Origin: Cladocopium goreaui
Lineage: Eukaryota; Sar; Dinophyceae; Suessiales; Symbiodiniaceae
Direction of reading: 5' to 3'
NCBI GenBank assembly: GCA_947184155.2
Contig: CAMXCT020001112.1
Coordinates: 1,840,001 to 1,904,000, forward strand
Length of the DNA: 64,000 nucleotides
Position 1 is the stretch's first letter. Every line of letters starts with the position of its first letter. The notes beneath the pieces were generated by a model. That model did not search any database. It saw only the letters and a list, made by a program, of their open reading frames with translations, and was not told where the DNA came from. Position numbers and translations under genes: made by a program. Below are positions 11,784-24,872 of the stretch, piece after piece.

Positions 11784-12192
11784 CTACAAAAACCCATCAG
11801 ATTCCCACCCCACCACCAAAAAAATAAAGGCTTTCACGAGACCTTAGTAGTGCCTGGAAATGGGTCGTTTTTTGGAATTACCCGGAAATAGAATAGATAG
11901 CTTCATTATCTGAACAAACCAACATTCTACTAGTAGAAACTAATTGTCTTCCGTCAGTACGAAACAATGATATAACTATATAACACCACGGGTTTTCTTC
12001 ATCTATTACTCCCAATTGACTTGTCTAACCCCAAAATTGAAATAAATAGCCGGCTTCCGGAGCTCTGCTGGGGACGTGATGCTCAATATTTTTAGCTGCA
12101 TATCTCTTCTGAAAAAAATCTGAACAAAGTTGAGTCCATTATCTGAACAATGTTGGGTCTTTCACAGAATAAAATATGTGCTTCATAGCAAC

Positions 12193-12270
12193 TCAAAGGA
12201 TCCGAGTGCGTGGTTCCTGTTCTTGTTCAGGCTCATTGGCAATGTTCTCACCCTCATCAACCGGCTCTTC
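12193..12270 (-). CDS. Short acidic terminal exon
   Basis: A good acceptor (GCGGCCAG|GAAGAG) opens a 25-residue acidic tail (EEPVDEGENIANEPEQEQEP) that ends in a TGA. It may be an alternative last exon of the gene immediately upstream (12439-13174), whose own frame stops at 12439. It could also belong to a gene whose other exons I did not find. Confidence 0.4.
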   Translation of the reverse strand, partial: EEPVDEGENIANEPEQEQEPRTRIL

Positions 12271-12438
12271 CTGGCCGCTTTAGCCACATAACTGCACATA
12301 AGGGGCAGGGGAAATTATGGACAGTGCGTTTTCATGTTTTTCCCTGGTGGGATATATAGTAGGCGTGCAAACACACTATTTCGACATGAATTGATGGTGC
12401 ACCCTGTTGTACACTAAGAGAGGTATAGCAAGTTGAAG

Positions 12439-13174
12439 CTATGAATTCTCCTCCGCTTCATCCAAATTGTCAAGAAGGGGATGTTTGCCAGTTATCACTT
12501 TGAGCAATTCCTCCATCAGTGACCAATCATAGTCCAGGGCCGAAAAGCAGTCAATGACACCGAACCAAGCTTTGCCCTTGGCCTTAATTTGGTTGCGCAT
12601 TGCTTCACAGAAAACACTCGATTATATAATCTCATTTAGTAGGCCTTACTGGTCCTTACTGGTCCTTACTGGTAGGGTTGTGATAACAAACTTTGTGGTT
12701 GGAAACTGTTGGGTAAACAAACATGTTCATCAATGGGCCAATGTTGATGCCAAAACATTTAAAGTTTAGGTCTAAGCAAAACCAGGATTCAAATGGAAGT
12801 CGTTTGGAGGCTGCTCTACATGACACCAGTTCTTCTGGGCTGATTCGAGACGATCCAGATGGCCAATTCCTATCAAAAAAAACCTTTTCAGAAAGCTCAT
12901 CCCAGAATGAGTGTTCAATCGGAATTTTCTTTGCAAGCCTTTCGGCTGCCAGCTTCATTGAGAGGAAGCGCTTTCCACTGGTCCATGGGCCATGACCGTA
13001 GTTACAACACGACGAACACTTCAACAACGTGCCAAGTAGGCCACATGTCGAGACTGCACGGTTGAAATCGTTCCATAGCGGATGGCAAAGATCTGCCATC
13101 ACCAGACCCCGGAACCGAAGAATGGAAAACAACAGATTCCACGATCGCCATTGTCGCGACTCCTCATCGCAAAC
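12439..13174 (-). CDS. C-terminal exons of a multicopy 'DLCHPLWNDF' protein, unknown function
   Basis: Exon ~12724-13174 has the acceptor CAGCTTAG|GTTTGCG and encodes VMADLCHPLWNDFNRAV, then NYGHGPWTSGKRF, then FGINIGPLMN. Exon 12439-~12615 encodes MRNQIKAKGKAWFGVIDCF and continues to a TAG. The order of these motifs matches what I recall of a large dinoflagellate-specific family of unknown function (DL-HP-WND, -YGPW, -F-INIGP-M). Both exons sit in the same transcriptional direction as their neighbours. The intron between them carries a triple motif (GGCCTTACTGGTCCTTACTGG, 12640-12672). No catalytic residues can be assigned. Upstream exons, if any, were not identified. Confidence 0.5.
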
Positions 13175-14731
13175 CTAAGCTGCTGGTGTTTTACACAAAC
13201 TCAACCACCATTGGTAAGCCTTACTAAGGAATTGTTACCAACATGTTGATAATAGTAGATAGTTTATGTTTGGGGGTACTCCCTGACGTTGCACTCGATA
13301 CAATCAAAAGAGGGCCCTAGCATTCAAAAGATAAGGAACCAATTGCTTTTAAAAAAGTCAACCTGCTCATTGAGCCCGTTGCATCCTATTGCCATGTCAC
13401 TGAAAAACAACGCAGATGGCCCACAATTTTGAAACTGCAGGCAAAATACTGGTTTATTATTGTTTGGTTTGTCCATTCGTTGTGAATATCAGGAAAACAA
13501 AAAAAGTATATTTCAATCTCTGGACATCACTATCCCGGTCCACATTTAGGAATGAAACAAACATAATACTATTCTACTCCTGACTATTTCCCGACAAAGA
13601 AAAATCTTTGGGTGATCTTTCGACGGTTATAAGATGTTTCCGATCCAGGCCCCCTTCATTGGCGAATAATTGTGCGACAGGCTTATCGAATGAATGTGGC
13701 AAAATTTTAATTCTTCAATGAAGGTTGGTTGGAACCCCGTGGCACAATCGGATAGAATGTTTCCAAAGGTTTCTGAGTGAATATGAAAATTGCAAATTTT
13801 CCCCGATTGGAACCCCTTTATGGATCAAAAAAGATACGGTCGGCCATATCATATTTCCATTAAAAAAAACTGTATTTTAGAATATTACCATTTCAAATAA
13901 AATAAATTAAAAAGGAGGTTTTATTTTGTGAATTGTGTGTTTCCTGTTGTTGTCGGTAAAAAGGAATGAGTGGTGTCAACCATTCACATCTGGCTACACT
14001 ATGAAGAAACATCCACATCATCCACCCACAACTCAAACCATGTGTTATAAGCTTTTCCCCTGGCATCAAATCAACAAATAAATTGTGATTCCTCAAATGA
14101 TGCTTCCTGGTAACCCAAAAGGGAACACCAAGGGCTTACTAAGGCATACTGAGCAGGTCATAGTATGCATGCCACATGCATTTTTAAAAACCCTTTGTTT
14201 TAACATTGGAATCAGGTGATAAATCACTTTTTTTTGGGTGTAAGGAAAATTTCGAAAATGTTGTGGTGGGAATTGATCCAAAGGAGGCATCCAACCTGCA
14301 CAATGGTTTTTCCTTTGGCCGCAGCTCTCACGCAAGCACACCCACAATCATTTGCGCGGTGCCGCAGCCTATCTGATTATCTAATGAAGTCTACTCTCTA
14401 ATCAGCAGAAGAACCACCAGTGCTACTCAGTTGATCCTAGTTGATCTCAGTTGGCATGTTTTCGCCAAAAATGTGAGTAGTCAGGGTCAGTCAACGTCTT
14501 TTGGTCGACAAGTTCAGCTGGAGATAGTTTCCTTAGTGTCCAAAAGTGTTAAGTATCAGCTGGGCATACCTAGTAATGTTTACTAAGCTGCCCCATCACT
14601 ACAAGAATGTTGTGATATCAATGAAATCAGTCTCGCCACCTTTACATAAAATCCAGATTGTGTTTCAAAAGGAAAACTCGTCTAAAAAATGAACAATAAA
14701 AAATACCCATATATTCCTGTTGTTGGTCTAG
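13175..14731. other. Largely non-coding; one possible weak exon
   Basis: AT-rich sequence with motif copies at 13214, 14131 and 14570. A minus-strand frame near 14250-14370 (about 40 codons, ANDCGCACVRAAAKGK) could be an exon, but its splice sites are not convincing. Confidence 0.4.
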
Positions 14732-14953
14732 TCACGGAAACTTTGGCCAATCATCTTCATGTTTGACTTTGGAATCCTTAACCTTGGATATGCACCCATT
14801 CTTCTTAACCTGCAGTCGAGAAGATGGCATAATCGCCTGTTTGGAACCTACCAAACGCCAGTGTGCAAACTCCACCAAGGAAGTTTGCTTGGATGGTGAC
14901 GACGCGGAAGCTGACGAATGCTTCATGGCGATCAATGCATCAATGGTAGGGTG
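14732..14953 (-). CDS. Terminal exon, Ser/Lys-rich protein end
   Basis: The acceptor TTCTCCCAG|CACCC opens a frame of 73 codons ending in DDWPKFP and a TGA. The product is Ser- and Lys-rich (KHSSASASSPSKQTS) and basic towards the end. The upstream partner is probably the exon set at 15.1-15.7 kb on the same strand. The function is unknown. Confidence 0.4.
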   Translation of the reverse strand, partial: HPTIDALIAMKHSSASASSPSKQTSLVEFAHWRLVGSKQAIMPSSRLQVKKNGCISKVKDSKVKHEDDWPKFP

Positions 14954-15129
14954 CTGGGAGAACCAAAATAGGCTTCGATACCCAAAAATTATTTTCCCCA
15001 AATTTGCCCCAAAAGGAATCATTATAGTTGTTCCCATCATTGCATTTTCACCCGAACAATAATAATCACAAGTTTGTCACCCATTGGCGGTTGATTCATT
15101 GGTGAAATGTAATCCACATACTACAAATA

Positions 15130-15710
15130 TTATTTCCCAATAGTTGCGTCATTTCCCCTGAACACTCTTTGATTTGCTGTTTTGTCCTCAAGTATGTGGG
15201 GTTCAACAGTTGGAAGTTCAACAGTTCCACAATATACATCAAATTGGTGTTTGAAGTTTTCAGGGCCAAACATTGCCCAGACACGACCATATGTTTCACA
15301 TAACCTAAACACCAACTCCCCCAAAAGATCGGACAATAAGCCTTACATGCAATCATGAATGGCAATAATTATGAAAAATAAACAAAAAAACAATCCTGGG
15401 GGTATTACTAAGCCTCAGTACAGCCCCACTTGTAGATTTCTTTAGTAAAAAACATACCACCACTCGTCAGATGATATTGACATGGGACTGGGGGACTGAT
15501 GGGTGTCAATCAGATCCACGGATGATTCTGTCAACCATCATCCACTACCCCTGTTTGAAGCTGTGTAACGATTTTCAATGTGTAGCGCTGGTCAATGGGT
15601 GGAATACTGATATTTGAAGATTGGTCACATAAGTCCTTCAAATAGCTTTCGGATACTTGAAAGTCTCCGAGAGAGCGATCTGCCATACATCTCAGGTTCC
15701 TCTGCAATAC
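15130..15710 (-). CDS. Two exons of an unidentified protein
   Basis: Exon ~15540-15710 (acceptor ACTTTGCAG|GTATTGC) encodes LQRNLRCMADRSLGDFQVSE and a helical stretch ending near TQLQTG. Exon ~15135-15330 encodes LVFRLCETYGRVWAMFGPEN and VELPTVEPHILEDK. The gap between them carries motif copies at 15334 and 15404. Both have ordinary globular composition and lie in line with the exon at 14732-14953. I do not recognise the family. Confidence 0.4.
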
Positions 15711-16688
15711 CTGCAAAGTGGCCTTGGTCCAGGGCGCACAGGATTGGGGCCAGGGGATGCGGGATGTGGTAGGCAAAAAATATCACTGTATGTGCACTAA
15801 TAAGCTTTACTAAGGAGCTAGTGTGGGTTTTTTCAATCGTTTTGAGCCATTCCCACTATGTTGAATTTGTGGGTCTTTATTGGGCAAAAATATATTCCCT
15901 AATAGAACCCGCGGTGACATTTAATTTTCCATTGTAGATTCCATGACATGTTCAATTTAATGTCACAGGGGGGTTACTAGCCCCTGGTAGTGCTGCCAAG
16001 GTTCAGATATTTTGTGCTATCTGGATTTGTTCTTTGACTTTGGTGAAGTACAAAATTTCAAAACATAACACCATATTCATTTGGAATAGAACCCCATGGA
16101 TAAACCCATGGCATTTTGTATTCCCCTTGTCGTTTCAATAACACGTTTACATGTCATTTGTTAGTTACTAGCCCTTGGCAGTGCTGCCACAATGCAAAGA
16201 CCAGGTTCAACCATTCTGAATACATTTTTTTGCTATAACCTAGACAAACCAACTTGTTGTTGGGATTGAACGGATTCCCAATAGATCCCCGCAATCTCCA
16301 TGCTGATATTTATATTTCCCGTGATTAACTCAGTGATATGTCCAATTTTGGTGGTGTGCTAGGTACTGGTAGTGCTGCCAAAGTGCATAGACCAAGTTGG
16401 ACATATTGTTGTCGAATAGCCGCCTCAGATGGAAACTGAAAACTGAACAATGTTGTAAATTGTTGGTGAATCAGTGATATAAATGTAACTAGTTCACCAC
16501 ATATGTTTCCAAGCATACTTGTTTGGTTCCGGGAATTTGGTTCTGAATTTCAATACAGTACCTCAAAAAGATCACGTCGCACTGACTCACAAACATATGT
16601 TTAAGTTTAAACAAAAAAACACACACTGGAGATCCCAAAAAAAAGGCGTAATCACCACACCAATGGCAATTGAGGAAAATGCACCTGA
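15711..16688. other. No gene recognised; three diverged repeat units
   Basis: Three stretches of about 190 bp (near 15960, 16165 and 16355) share TTACTAG-CC-TGGTAGTGCTGCCA and following text. They look like diverged tandem copies of one motif-bearing unit. Confidence 0.5.
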
Positions 16689-16759
16689 ACTATGCCACCG
16701 AGACTCTCCAGTGCATCGCCATGATCATCATCCAAATTCATCGCAAATGAGTCAAGTGC
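16689..16759 (-). CDS. Possible small internal exon
   Basis: A strong acceptor (AGCGCCCAG|GCACTTG) is followed by 23 acidic codons (FAMNLDDDHGDALESLGGI). It is too short to identify. It could be the 5' neighbour of the exons at 14.7-15.7 kb. Confidence 0.3.
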
Positions 16760-17639
16760 CTGGGCGCTGTGTTAGGGATCTAAAACAAACAAATATGTTC
16801 TACTAAACTCCCCTGTGTAATATTTACTGGCACCTGGGTGGCGTAATTTTACAGAGATAGATGTCCATTAAAAAAAAAAACATGGCTTTGGGTGTATACA
16901 ATAACGTAGTTCTGAAAGCCGATCTTTATAAAATGACAAATCCCAAGGTTATCAAATCTTTGATCATCCATTTTTTTGAAGTTGGAGCCCTTATTGCCCC
17001 GAAATCAAAACCCAGGTGATTACTAGTAGCTTACTAGGGGGTTCTGCTAAATACAATGGTTGGCATTGGCAAATGCGATGGGTAACCCTTTCCAAAACAT
17101 CAAAACCTTGGTATACAATTGTTCAGATCAGTCCCTGAATGGAAATTTCATTCAAATTTTTATGTTGCCTCCAATATGTTGATGGTTGTCAAAAGCAAAA
17201 CATTTTTTACAGTGTGTGGACCCTGGTAAATCAAATTTGGAGCACTGAAAACATGTATTTTGTTGGTGATTGGTGGTTTAGAATTTTAGGGGTACTCCAC
17301 AGATACTGAGGTAAACTTTTGGATTTCAAAACACCTGTGCCCAATGGTCACCCTTCTGACTCTAGTAAGCCTTACCTGGCTCTCAAAGAATTGACAAAAT
17401 TGAGATTCAATCGACAAACATCATTTGATAAAATAAATATACTCCCTTGGCTCAGCCTGGTCAAGGTTGTGGCTCACAATGGTGTCTTTTTTTGGCTCTG
17501 CAGTGGCAACTGCATGTGGTCTTTGGATTGAAAGCGGAGGACTGTCAGACTGTCCGTCTGCATTCCCTGTCCATTGATTGCATTGTGACAGTGACAGTGC
17601 CTAGTAATGGAACAGCCAACTCTTTAGATTTTCTTGTTG

Positions 17640-20600
17640 GCTGTTTTCAAATCCAAAACATCCATCGGCTTGAAATTGGCAACAAGCCCCTTTCTATTTC
17701 GAGCTTTGGGCGACATCCGTTTGCTTGCCATGACATGACCGATCCTCTCAAATCTCTCAACTGATTCTAACGCATCTAGTGGTGTCCAACATGGAGAAAG
17801 AACACGGCTTGCCCGTGCCCTCTTTGGAGCCCATGGGCTTGATACTGCACTGGGTCGTTTCTTGGCGCGCTTCTCAGGAGTCTGGAACATGATGGAATTG
17901 GAAAGGGCAAGCTGGTTGTTCACAGTCTCCCTGATCTTCACGAACCTTGGAAAACATATTTGAATCATTGGAGTGGCTGTGAGGGATACTCTATACTTGT
18001 GTGCCCCTGCTAAGCCTTAGCAATGGCCTACTCAGTGGATTTTCCCCCACAGGAAAAAGGTGTAGTAGCAGGATTGTATACCCACCCCAAAAAAAAACAT
18101 GCCATGCAAATCACAGGTACGGGGAAGTGCTATGACTGGGAGACGCCATGGAAAATTATTTCACCTTTTTTAGTTTCAATCTCCAGCTGTACTTGAGCCT
18201 CATTCAATGCTGTTGACAATGGTATTTGTATGCTATTTGATTCAATGTTCCAGGGTACAATAACTCACATGAAGTCTCAGGAAGTCTGCAAATTACGATA
18301 TGAACTGTTTTCCCTTCCCTTTGCGCAACGCACCTCTGTCAGGCGGAGGTGTCAGGTATTTCATGGGGCTCCCATCCAGTACTATTCCCAAAGCAGCATA
18401 CGATGTAAACACCTATTGCATGGTCTTTTGATTGAACAATTGCACATCTACACCTTACTAAGCCTTACTACCATGCTGTCTGAATACTGGTTGGTCCGAG
18501 CACTCTTCACATAAAATTAATCCTCCACTGATTGTGAGGGTGATGACCTAGGATTCACTGGGTCATGGAGTCCTGGAACGGACTGCTTCTCGGCAATGCG
18601 CGCCCGCTTGTCCGGGTTGCCCTCCTTGTCGTGATTCCTGGGCTTTGGCACTGGCAAGTAGTCATTGAATCATTCAGTTTCAAAAGGCATAAGTTTTTTG
18701 AAAACCCACCATGGTTCCCTGTTACACACTGTTGTCAATGTCTAGAAAACCTCAATATCTGAAAAAAAATACTAGAAACCATATTAAATGGTAGTCAGGA
18801 TGCTCGTTGCGTCGCTTTGCGTAAGATTTCTTCTCAAATGATTCCACACGGAATGCCCTCGTTTCCACGGGGTTGCCCAGATTCTGGATCCACCATCTGC
18901 CATCACTGCTTCTATTCAATGTGAATGAATTGCCACGCAATGGGACGATGTAGTCATGGGTATGCAACACTTGGTGAGTCCGGCAATCTTCCAAGTACGG
19001 AAATTTCTCATCATTCAAGGCCTCCTGTGCGAGTGACCCACATCCATACCCACAAAAAAAGAAATACACAGATTGCGTAATGCATTTATTTTTCGTTAAT
19101 TTGTCATATACATATGTGTGGGCCTTTACTAGTGCTTGCTAAGGTGTCCACAAGTTTTTAAATAGGCTTGGTACTTTACTAGTGGGTACTAAAGCCTACA
19201 TGAATCAAATCACCAATGATTTTATTATTTTACATTGATTAGATTTTTTGGGGGTTCGTCTTTTTTTCTGTATGGTCCTGCTTATCCAAATGCTCCTGTA
19301 ACTTCCCACATTCATCTTCAGCTTCGGAATCCTCAGAAAGGCCATTCAAACTGCCATTCTCAAGCGGCAATGGGGAGCCAGATTGCTCCATCCCGGGAAG
19401 CAATGAAGGCTCATAACTTTGACTGAGATCTGGCTGAACATCACCGCCACTGGATGCCAAGAGGTCCTTGATAAGAAGATCAGACCCACTCCCCTGTGTA
19501 ATCACCTGCTCTCCGTCAACAACCTGGATGGTGTAGAATCCATTCCCTTTCACTTCTAGCTCAGGAAGATGGATTGATTTGATCACGGCACCATTCTGAA
19601 TCACCCGCAGCAGCCACTTGCCTGAGATATACTTCACATCGTACTCTGCTGAGACATCACCTTGGGTATGCAAGGTCAAATTAACCAACTCGTTGTGAAA
19701 AATCATGTAAAGAGCTATTGGTAAGGCTTAGCAGGAGCATGCCGACTTTCTAGGGCTCATGATATTTCATGTTTCCAACATGTCAAAAACACCGGTGACA
19801 TTGTTAGTGCCAAACCACCTCCAGAATCAGCACCCTGCGTGATCTTTGAGTTCATCTCCTGCATGATTGACTTGACCTTTTCAACTGCTATGGCCGGAGT
19901 GTAGGGGTGGTTCTCAAAGTATGATCCAAGGCGAACATATTCACGGCGGAGATCTCGCAAACACTTCTCCTTGTTCGCGCGCCTCAGTTTAGATCTGGAG
20001 ATTGGCCACCTGGGGAGAGGAACAAATTACAAGTTACAGTTACAAGAGTTTTTGCAGTTACAATAGTGTGGTGGGTGTTAGTAAACATTTAGTAAAGCAC
20101 CCAATGAACCAATGCTAAAACCTGACATAACTTAACAAAAGCAAATGTGGTGCTACAGATTCAAAATCAAACAACAACTAACAATACCAAACAAGGACAA
20201 AGGACTCAGGGATTTTGTGCGAAGGTTCCATGTCCACACCCAGATAAATCAAGCACAGCATGCTTTCCCGGTTGAGACGCTCAGTGAAGATGCTGGTCAT
20301 CTTGGCGGGGTCCATGTGCTGAAGCCATTCACGGAGCTGATCGTCCTTATGCTAATTCGGTGGCCATTCCACAAAGCCAAAAAAAAAAGCAAAAATGAAC
20401 AATGAATATACATGAGCTGGTTCAAGATTGGGCTGGGTTGGTTACACAGTGACTGAGTGAAAACACAACTAATATATATAATAATAATTGGGTGAGTGGT
20501 TGGGGTAAGCCATAAGCTGGGCCTGCTAAGCATTACTAAACCAAGTGTCAGACATATAGTTGATGGAGTGATAGCTGCTGGAGTACTTGCTGATGTTGCT

Positions 20601-20942
20601 CTTTCGAGTAGCACCAGAACTCGATGGTGTTTTGGATCTCCCTTGTGGAAATTCACCGGCAAGGAACCCATTGCTCCACCTGGGCATGTAAATATAGAAT
20701 TTGATAATTTCCCAGACAAAAATGGTGGAGCCGTTTGAAACAGTTGAGCGGTCAGCCGTAGTCAGTCGTCTGTCCCCCTATCCCCCATTATGACAAAAAA
20801 TAAGGAATGCACACTATTGGATCCTTCTTCTCGACTTCGGAATGGAAGATAGCCACCCCGTTGTACTTCATGGTGGCCGGGTCACTGCACATGGGGTTGA
20901 TCACCGCCATAGTCTTCATGGCAGTGAAGTAGACACCACACT
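17640..20942 (-). CDS. Multi-exon gene A of a tandem paralogous pair, unknown function
   Basis: Exons from right to left: ~20810-20942 (acceptor TTTCCCAG|AGTGTGG; VINPMCSDPATMKYNGVAIF), ~20530-20690 (Ser-rich), ~20205-20345 (acceptor GCATAAG|GACG; LREWLQHMDPAKMTSIFTER), ~19806-20009 (acceptor CTCCCCAG|GTGGCC; LRRANKEKCLRDLRREYVR), ~19290-19660 (acceptor ACCCAAG|GTGATG; VKYISGKWLLRVIQNGAV), ~18781-19024 (acceptor CGCACAG|GAGGCC; FPYLEDCRTHQVLHTHDYI) and 17640-17881 (acceptor GTTCCAG|ACTCC; basic EKRAKKRP tail). Five of these exons have clear counterparts, in the same order, in gene B at 21.7-24.5 kb. The basic tail suggests nuclear localisation. The central exons look like a small beta-rich module (GKW---I---G--Y-I). 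I do not recognise the family. Most introns carry the CCTTACTAAGG motif. Confidence 0.55.
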
Positions 20943-21710
20943 CTGGGAAAACAACTTACTTGAGTAAAATTTTGACAGTGGAAAAACATATAGAAATTTT
21001 GCACTTCCTGATCCTTTACTAGGCTGTTGATCCTTGTGAATGGCACTGGTGCATATGGATAATGTTTTTTTGGACTGAAATATAGGATTACCAATAACAT
21101 ATATAATGAATAAGCAGCCAATGACACGCAACCAATACACAGTAACCCCCTCTGGAATCCTATGGGAATGCAACCAAACCCCTTTCAAGGGTTACCCACC
21201 AACCATTTGCTACTAAAGCATAATATGTGTTTTCTATTATCATATATTTACCTTTGGGTGGGTTGGTTGATTTCCTGCAATCCACATGAACACCAAACAA
21301 AGTGCATGTTGTTCCTTTTTTTTGGATCTGGCAAATCTCAGAGATGTTTCACTTCAGCGGAACAGGGGCTCCAATTGAGACCAGTCAATGCCACAGCATC
21401 AATGAATCAGTACTCACTAAGCCTTAGTAGTACCCCAGTGGGAAATATATTCTTATGTGTTAGTATTATTGCTTGATTATTAATAGCAATTAAAAAACAA
21501 ACTGGAAATGTGGCAACTGACACCTCCCTGATGACGCTGTGAGTTGGCTTGGGACATTTTTAGTCAAACAAATGACATCAAGTAACAAGGAGCACTACAG
21601 TTTGATTAGCTAATACCTCAGGCCAGTTGTACTTTATTACAAAAAATACCCCTAAGCCACTTCAAGATGACTGAATCGACATGATTGTATGGTAATTTAC
21701 AGACTCATGA

Positions 21711-24531
21711 CTACTCATCCGGATCCTTCTTATCCGAAGAATCAACAATGTCCTGCTCATCCTCCTCATTCATAGTGGGCATTCCTTCCTCGGCATGAGC
21801 ATCTTCCTCACCATGGGTGGTACTGCGAACTGGGGAAGCCTTGGACGGAAAGGAGTGCTCCTTTTTGGCCTTCTTCAACGGAGATTTTGTAGCATCACCA
21901 AACCTCAGATAGTAACCCAACTAATTTCAAATTTACAGTAATTAAAAACTAAAAGCAGGTAATAGTAAGCACTACTAGGCACTAGTAGTAAGTAAATTCT
22001 GGGTAGGGCATATGCATCTCACAACATTGTTTGTTCCATCTGCCCCTCCCCAAACATGGGCAATAGAAACAATCAGACAAACATAGAATCCAATTTTGGA
22101 GTATACTTCATTTTCTGGAGTGAGTGGGTAACCAGACAATGAATTTGTCAATGAGAAAAAAATGGTTGAAAGCAAAAAGTAGTTCAACCCCCAGAGCAAC
22201 TCCTCTTCACCATCCTTCTCTTTGGGGGGATCCACAGGTGCCACACGTGGAATGGCATTGCTGCGAAGCTCCAACTTGGCTACGTACCTGGGCTTCACTT
22301 GGTTGTCATGGTCCTTTACATACCAAGCGAAGGAATCGGGGTGTTGCTTCAATTCAAAGTTATTGCCACCCAGGGGAATCACGTAGTTCTCAGTGTGAAG
22401 AATCTGGTGAGTCGGAGTGTTCTCCAAGAACGGGTATTCCACATTGGGCGCGTCCTGGAACTAAACAGAGGTTTGAAAAGACTAGTCAGAGAGGACAAAT
22501 CAGGGAATTAAAATCAAGACTTTCACATTTTATGTTTGGTGATTTCAACATGTTCACCCGTTCAACCATTGATTTAATTTTAGTAAATTTGAAGGTAGAT
22601 TCATAGGATGTGGAATATTGTAACAGTGCCACTAGTAGCCATTACTAGTCCCTTTGTTGATCTTTCACAACTTTTATCCTCCAGTGCATTCAATTCATCA
22701 TCATCATCCTCAAGGGCATCGAGCTCTTCTGCGGCCTCCTCCTGTTTGAACATCTGTTCCACATGAAGACCCTCAGTTTCACCGCCTTGCCAGACATAGT
22801 TGTTGTCCCCATTAACAATGATCTGGTAGAAGCCTTGACCATCATCATCAATTGCGGGAAGGTCAATAGCTTCAACAATACCGTCCTTGCTACGAACAAC
22901 TTGCCACTTACCCTTGAGGAATCGCACGAAGTACTCCACGTCCATTCCTACAGTTTCTTTCCCCAAACATCACAACCCCGTTTTACACACAAAAATCAAA
23001 ACATCTTATTTTTGTTAATGACAAATTTAGAAGGCAGGGGGCCTTAGTAGTGGCTGGTGAAGTGTGTTGGTCATGTGTGGATGATTCTGCAACCCTTTGG
23101 TGAGCTTTAGTACTCACCCCCTTGAGAGATTTAGTAATGACCCATGGTGTTCACATTTATGCAACCTGGTATCCCGCCCTCTTCTTCGGCTGCTTGCCGG
23201 CTGCTTTCGGCATCTTTCCAACCTTTGGGGCAGGCACGCGACTCAAGTCATCCGTGTTCACCTCAGCCTTCATCTCTTGCAATGCAGTCTTGCCCGTGTA
23301 CTTCTTCGGACCCTGGCATGAGCGGAGGTCAGGCGATGTTGAGTTTATTTGTGGAACTAGGGGTATTATTTCAGATATAATTTTAAAAAGTATTGGCAAT
23401 ACAAGAATATTGTTGAAAACTGTACCAATCTATGCCCAAGCCCAGTCAACTATGTCTTTCTTCTCAGAACAGAACTACACTTCATGCACCTTGAATGGCT
23501 CTTGCAATCGGACATACTCTTTCTGGATCTCCTCCAAGCAAGTCGCCTTACACATCCTGAATTGACAAGGAAAGGCTGGGCAAAGTGAAATAATCAACAT
23601 ATAAAAAGGAAAAAAATATTAAATAATATATCCTTAGTAATGCTTACTGAGGTCCTTGTCTATTCATGTACATTAATGATCAAACATGTTTCAATTGCAA
23701 CACTTACTCTGGACCAAACTGGAGCGTCGATGGAAGTTTCCCAGAGGGAGGCAATCCAGTGGCAACCCAAACCAATGCCATCAGTTCATCTCGTCCACAC
23801 CGCTGAAGAAAAATGGAGGTCATGTTGTCAGAGTCCATGTGCGTGAGCCATTCATGAAGCTCTTGCTCCTTGCAAAACCACCATGACATTTATTTATGTT
23901 TGGATACTTCTAGTATACCAACCTAAAATTGGGTTTGTTTTACATTTACTTCCCAAAAAGACTATCATGGTATGGGGAGGTGCCCAGCTTTACTTTTTTA
24001 TTGAACGTATTGTTAAAAAGGAAGGACTATTCCATCAGACCCCTCTGGTAAGGACTACTAAGGCCAGGTACCACAAGCCATTTCCACTTGTTGATCAGAT
24101 TGGGGTTTCTTTTTTAATCAAGAAAAGCTTCAGAGAGATGATCAACCTTGGAATAAGATTTGGGATAGTTGCTCTTTGTCTTTCGACCAGCTGGAGCAGT
24201 CTTGGCCAGACGAAGTCGGCCATCCGCAGGCCTGGATTGGTTTGCTGGTTGTAAATCAATGGTGAACCATCATCATTATTGAGTTCAAAACACAAGTACT
24301 GTTAGAGGTTATTTACTAGGCATTACTTGCACTAAACTAGCACCGCCACAACTGAGTATCCCACGCAGGTGGAGGGGCCATAGCAGACACCGCCTTTCCT
24401 TGCTTAGGAACTGGAACCAACATACTTCCTGATCCTTTGCCTGTCCCTTTGGTTGCAGCTGGGACTGCCATAGCCTTCATCTCTTCGGGTGAGAGGCGCT
24501 TTCGCATAGGAGCAGACATAGGGAATGTCAA
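21711..24531 (-). CDS. Multi-exon gene B, paralogue of gene A, unknown function
   Basis: Exons from right to left: ~24345-24531 (MRKRLSPEEMKAMAVPA, then a Gly/Lys/Pro-rich stretch), ~24110-24235 (KTAPAGRKTKSNYPKSY), ~23710-23880 (LHEWLTHMDSDNMTSIF), ~23460-23556 (CLEEIQKEYVRLQ), ~23157-23314 (Lys-rich, KAAGKQPKKRAGY), ~22655-22947 (acceptor AACTGTAG|GAATGG; FVRFLKGKWQVVRSKDG, then an acidic run), ~22150-22460 (acceptor TGTTTAG|TTCC; YPFLENTPTHQILHTENY) and 21711-~21920 (SPLKKAKKEHSF, acidic end, stop TGA). The motif pairs EWL-HMD---MTSIF, EYVRL, KGKW/SGKW and P-LE--THQ-LHT--Y-(I/V)PL show common descent with gene A. Lys-rich and acidic tails suggest a nuclear or chromatin-associated protein, but that is inference. 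All introns I could place carry at least one motif copy. Confidence 0.55.
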
Positions 24532-24872
24532 ATCCAGAAGTCAGGTCACTAGTCTTTCAGTAGCCTTGAGCACACACACTCATGTAAAACATGGTAAAAG
24601 AATGTCAGAATCTCATCGATACCCTCAATAACGGACAGTAGGGCTAAATATGAGTCACCATCCCAAGCCTCAAACAGAACTCGCATTGTGAGATTTATTC
24701 AATCCCCAAACTGGCATATGAGATTCAATGACACAAGATCTGAAACATGTTGACTACTAATCATTACTAACACTTTACAATGTGCGAAAAGCCTGGCTTT
24801 TGGTTCACTGAGTGGGCACATGTGTGGCATTTTCGAGATGAATTATCTCCTGTACTGCCTAGGTTCAGGGGC

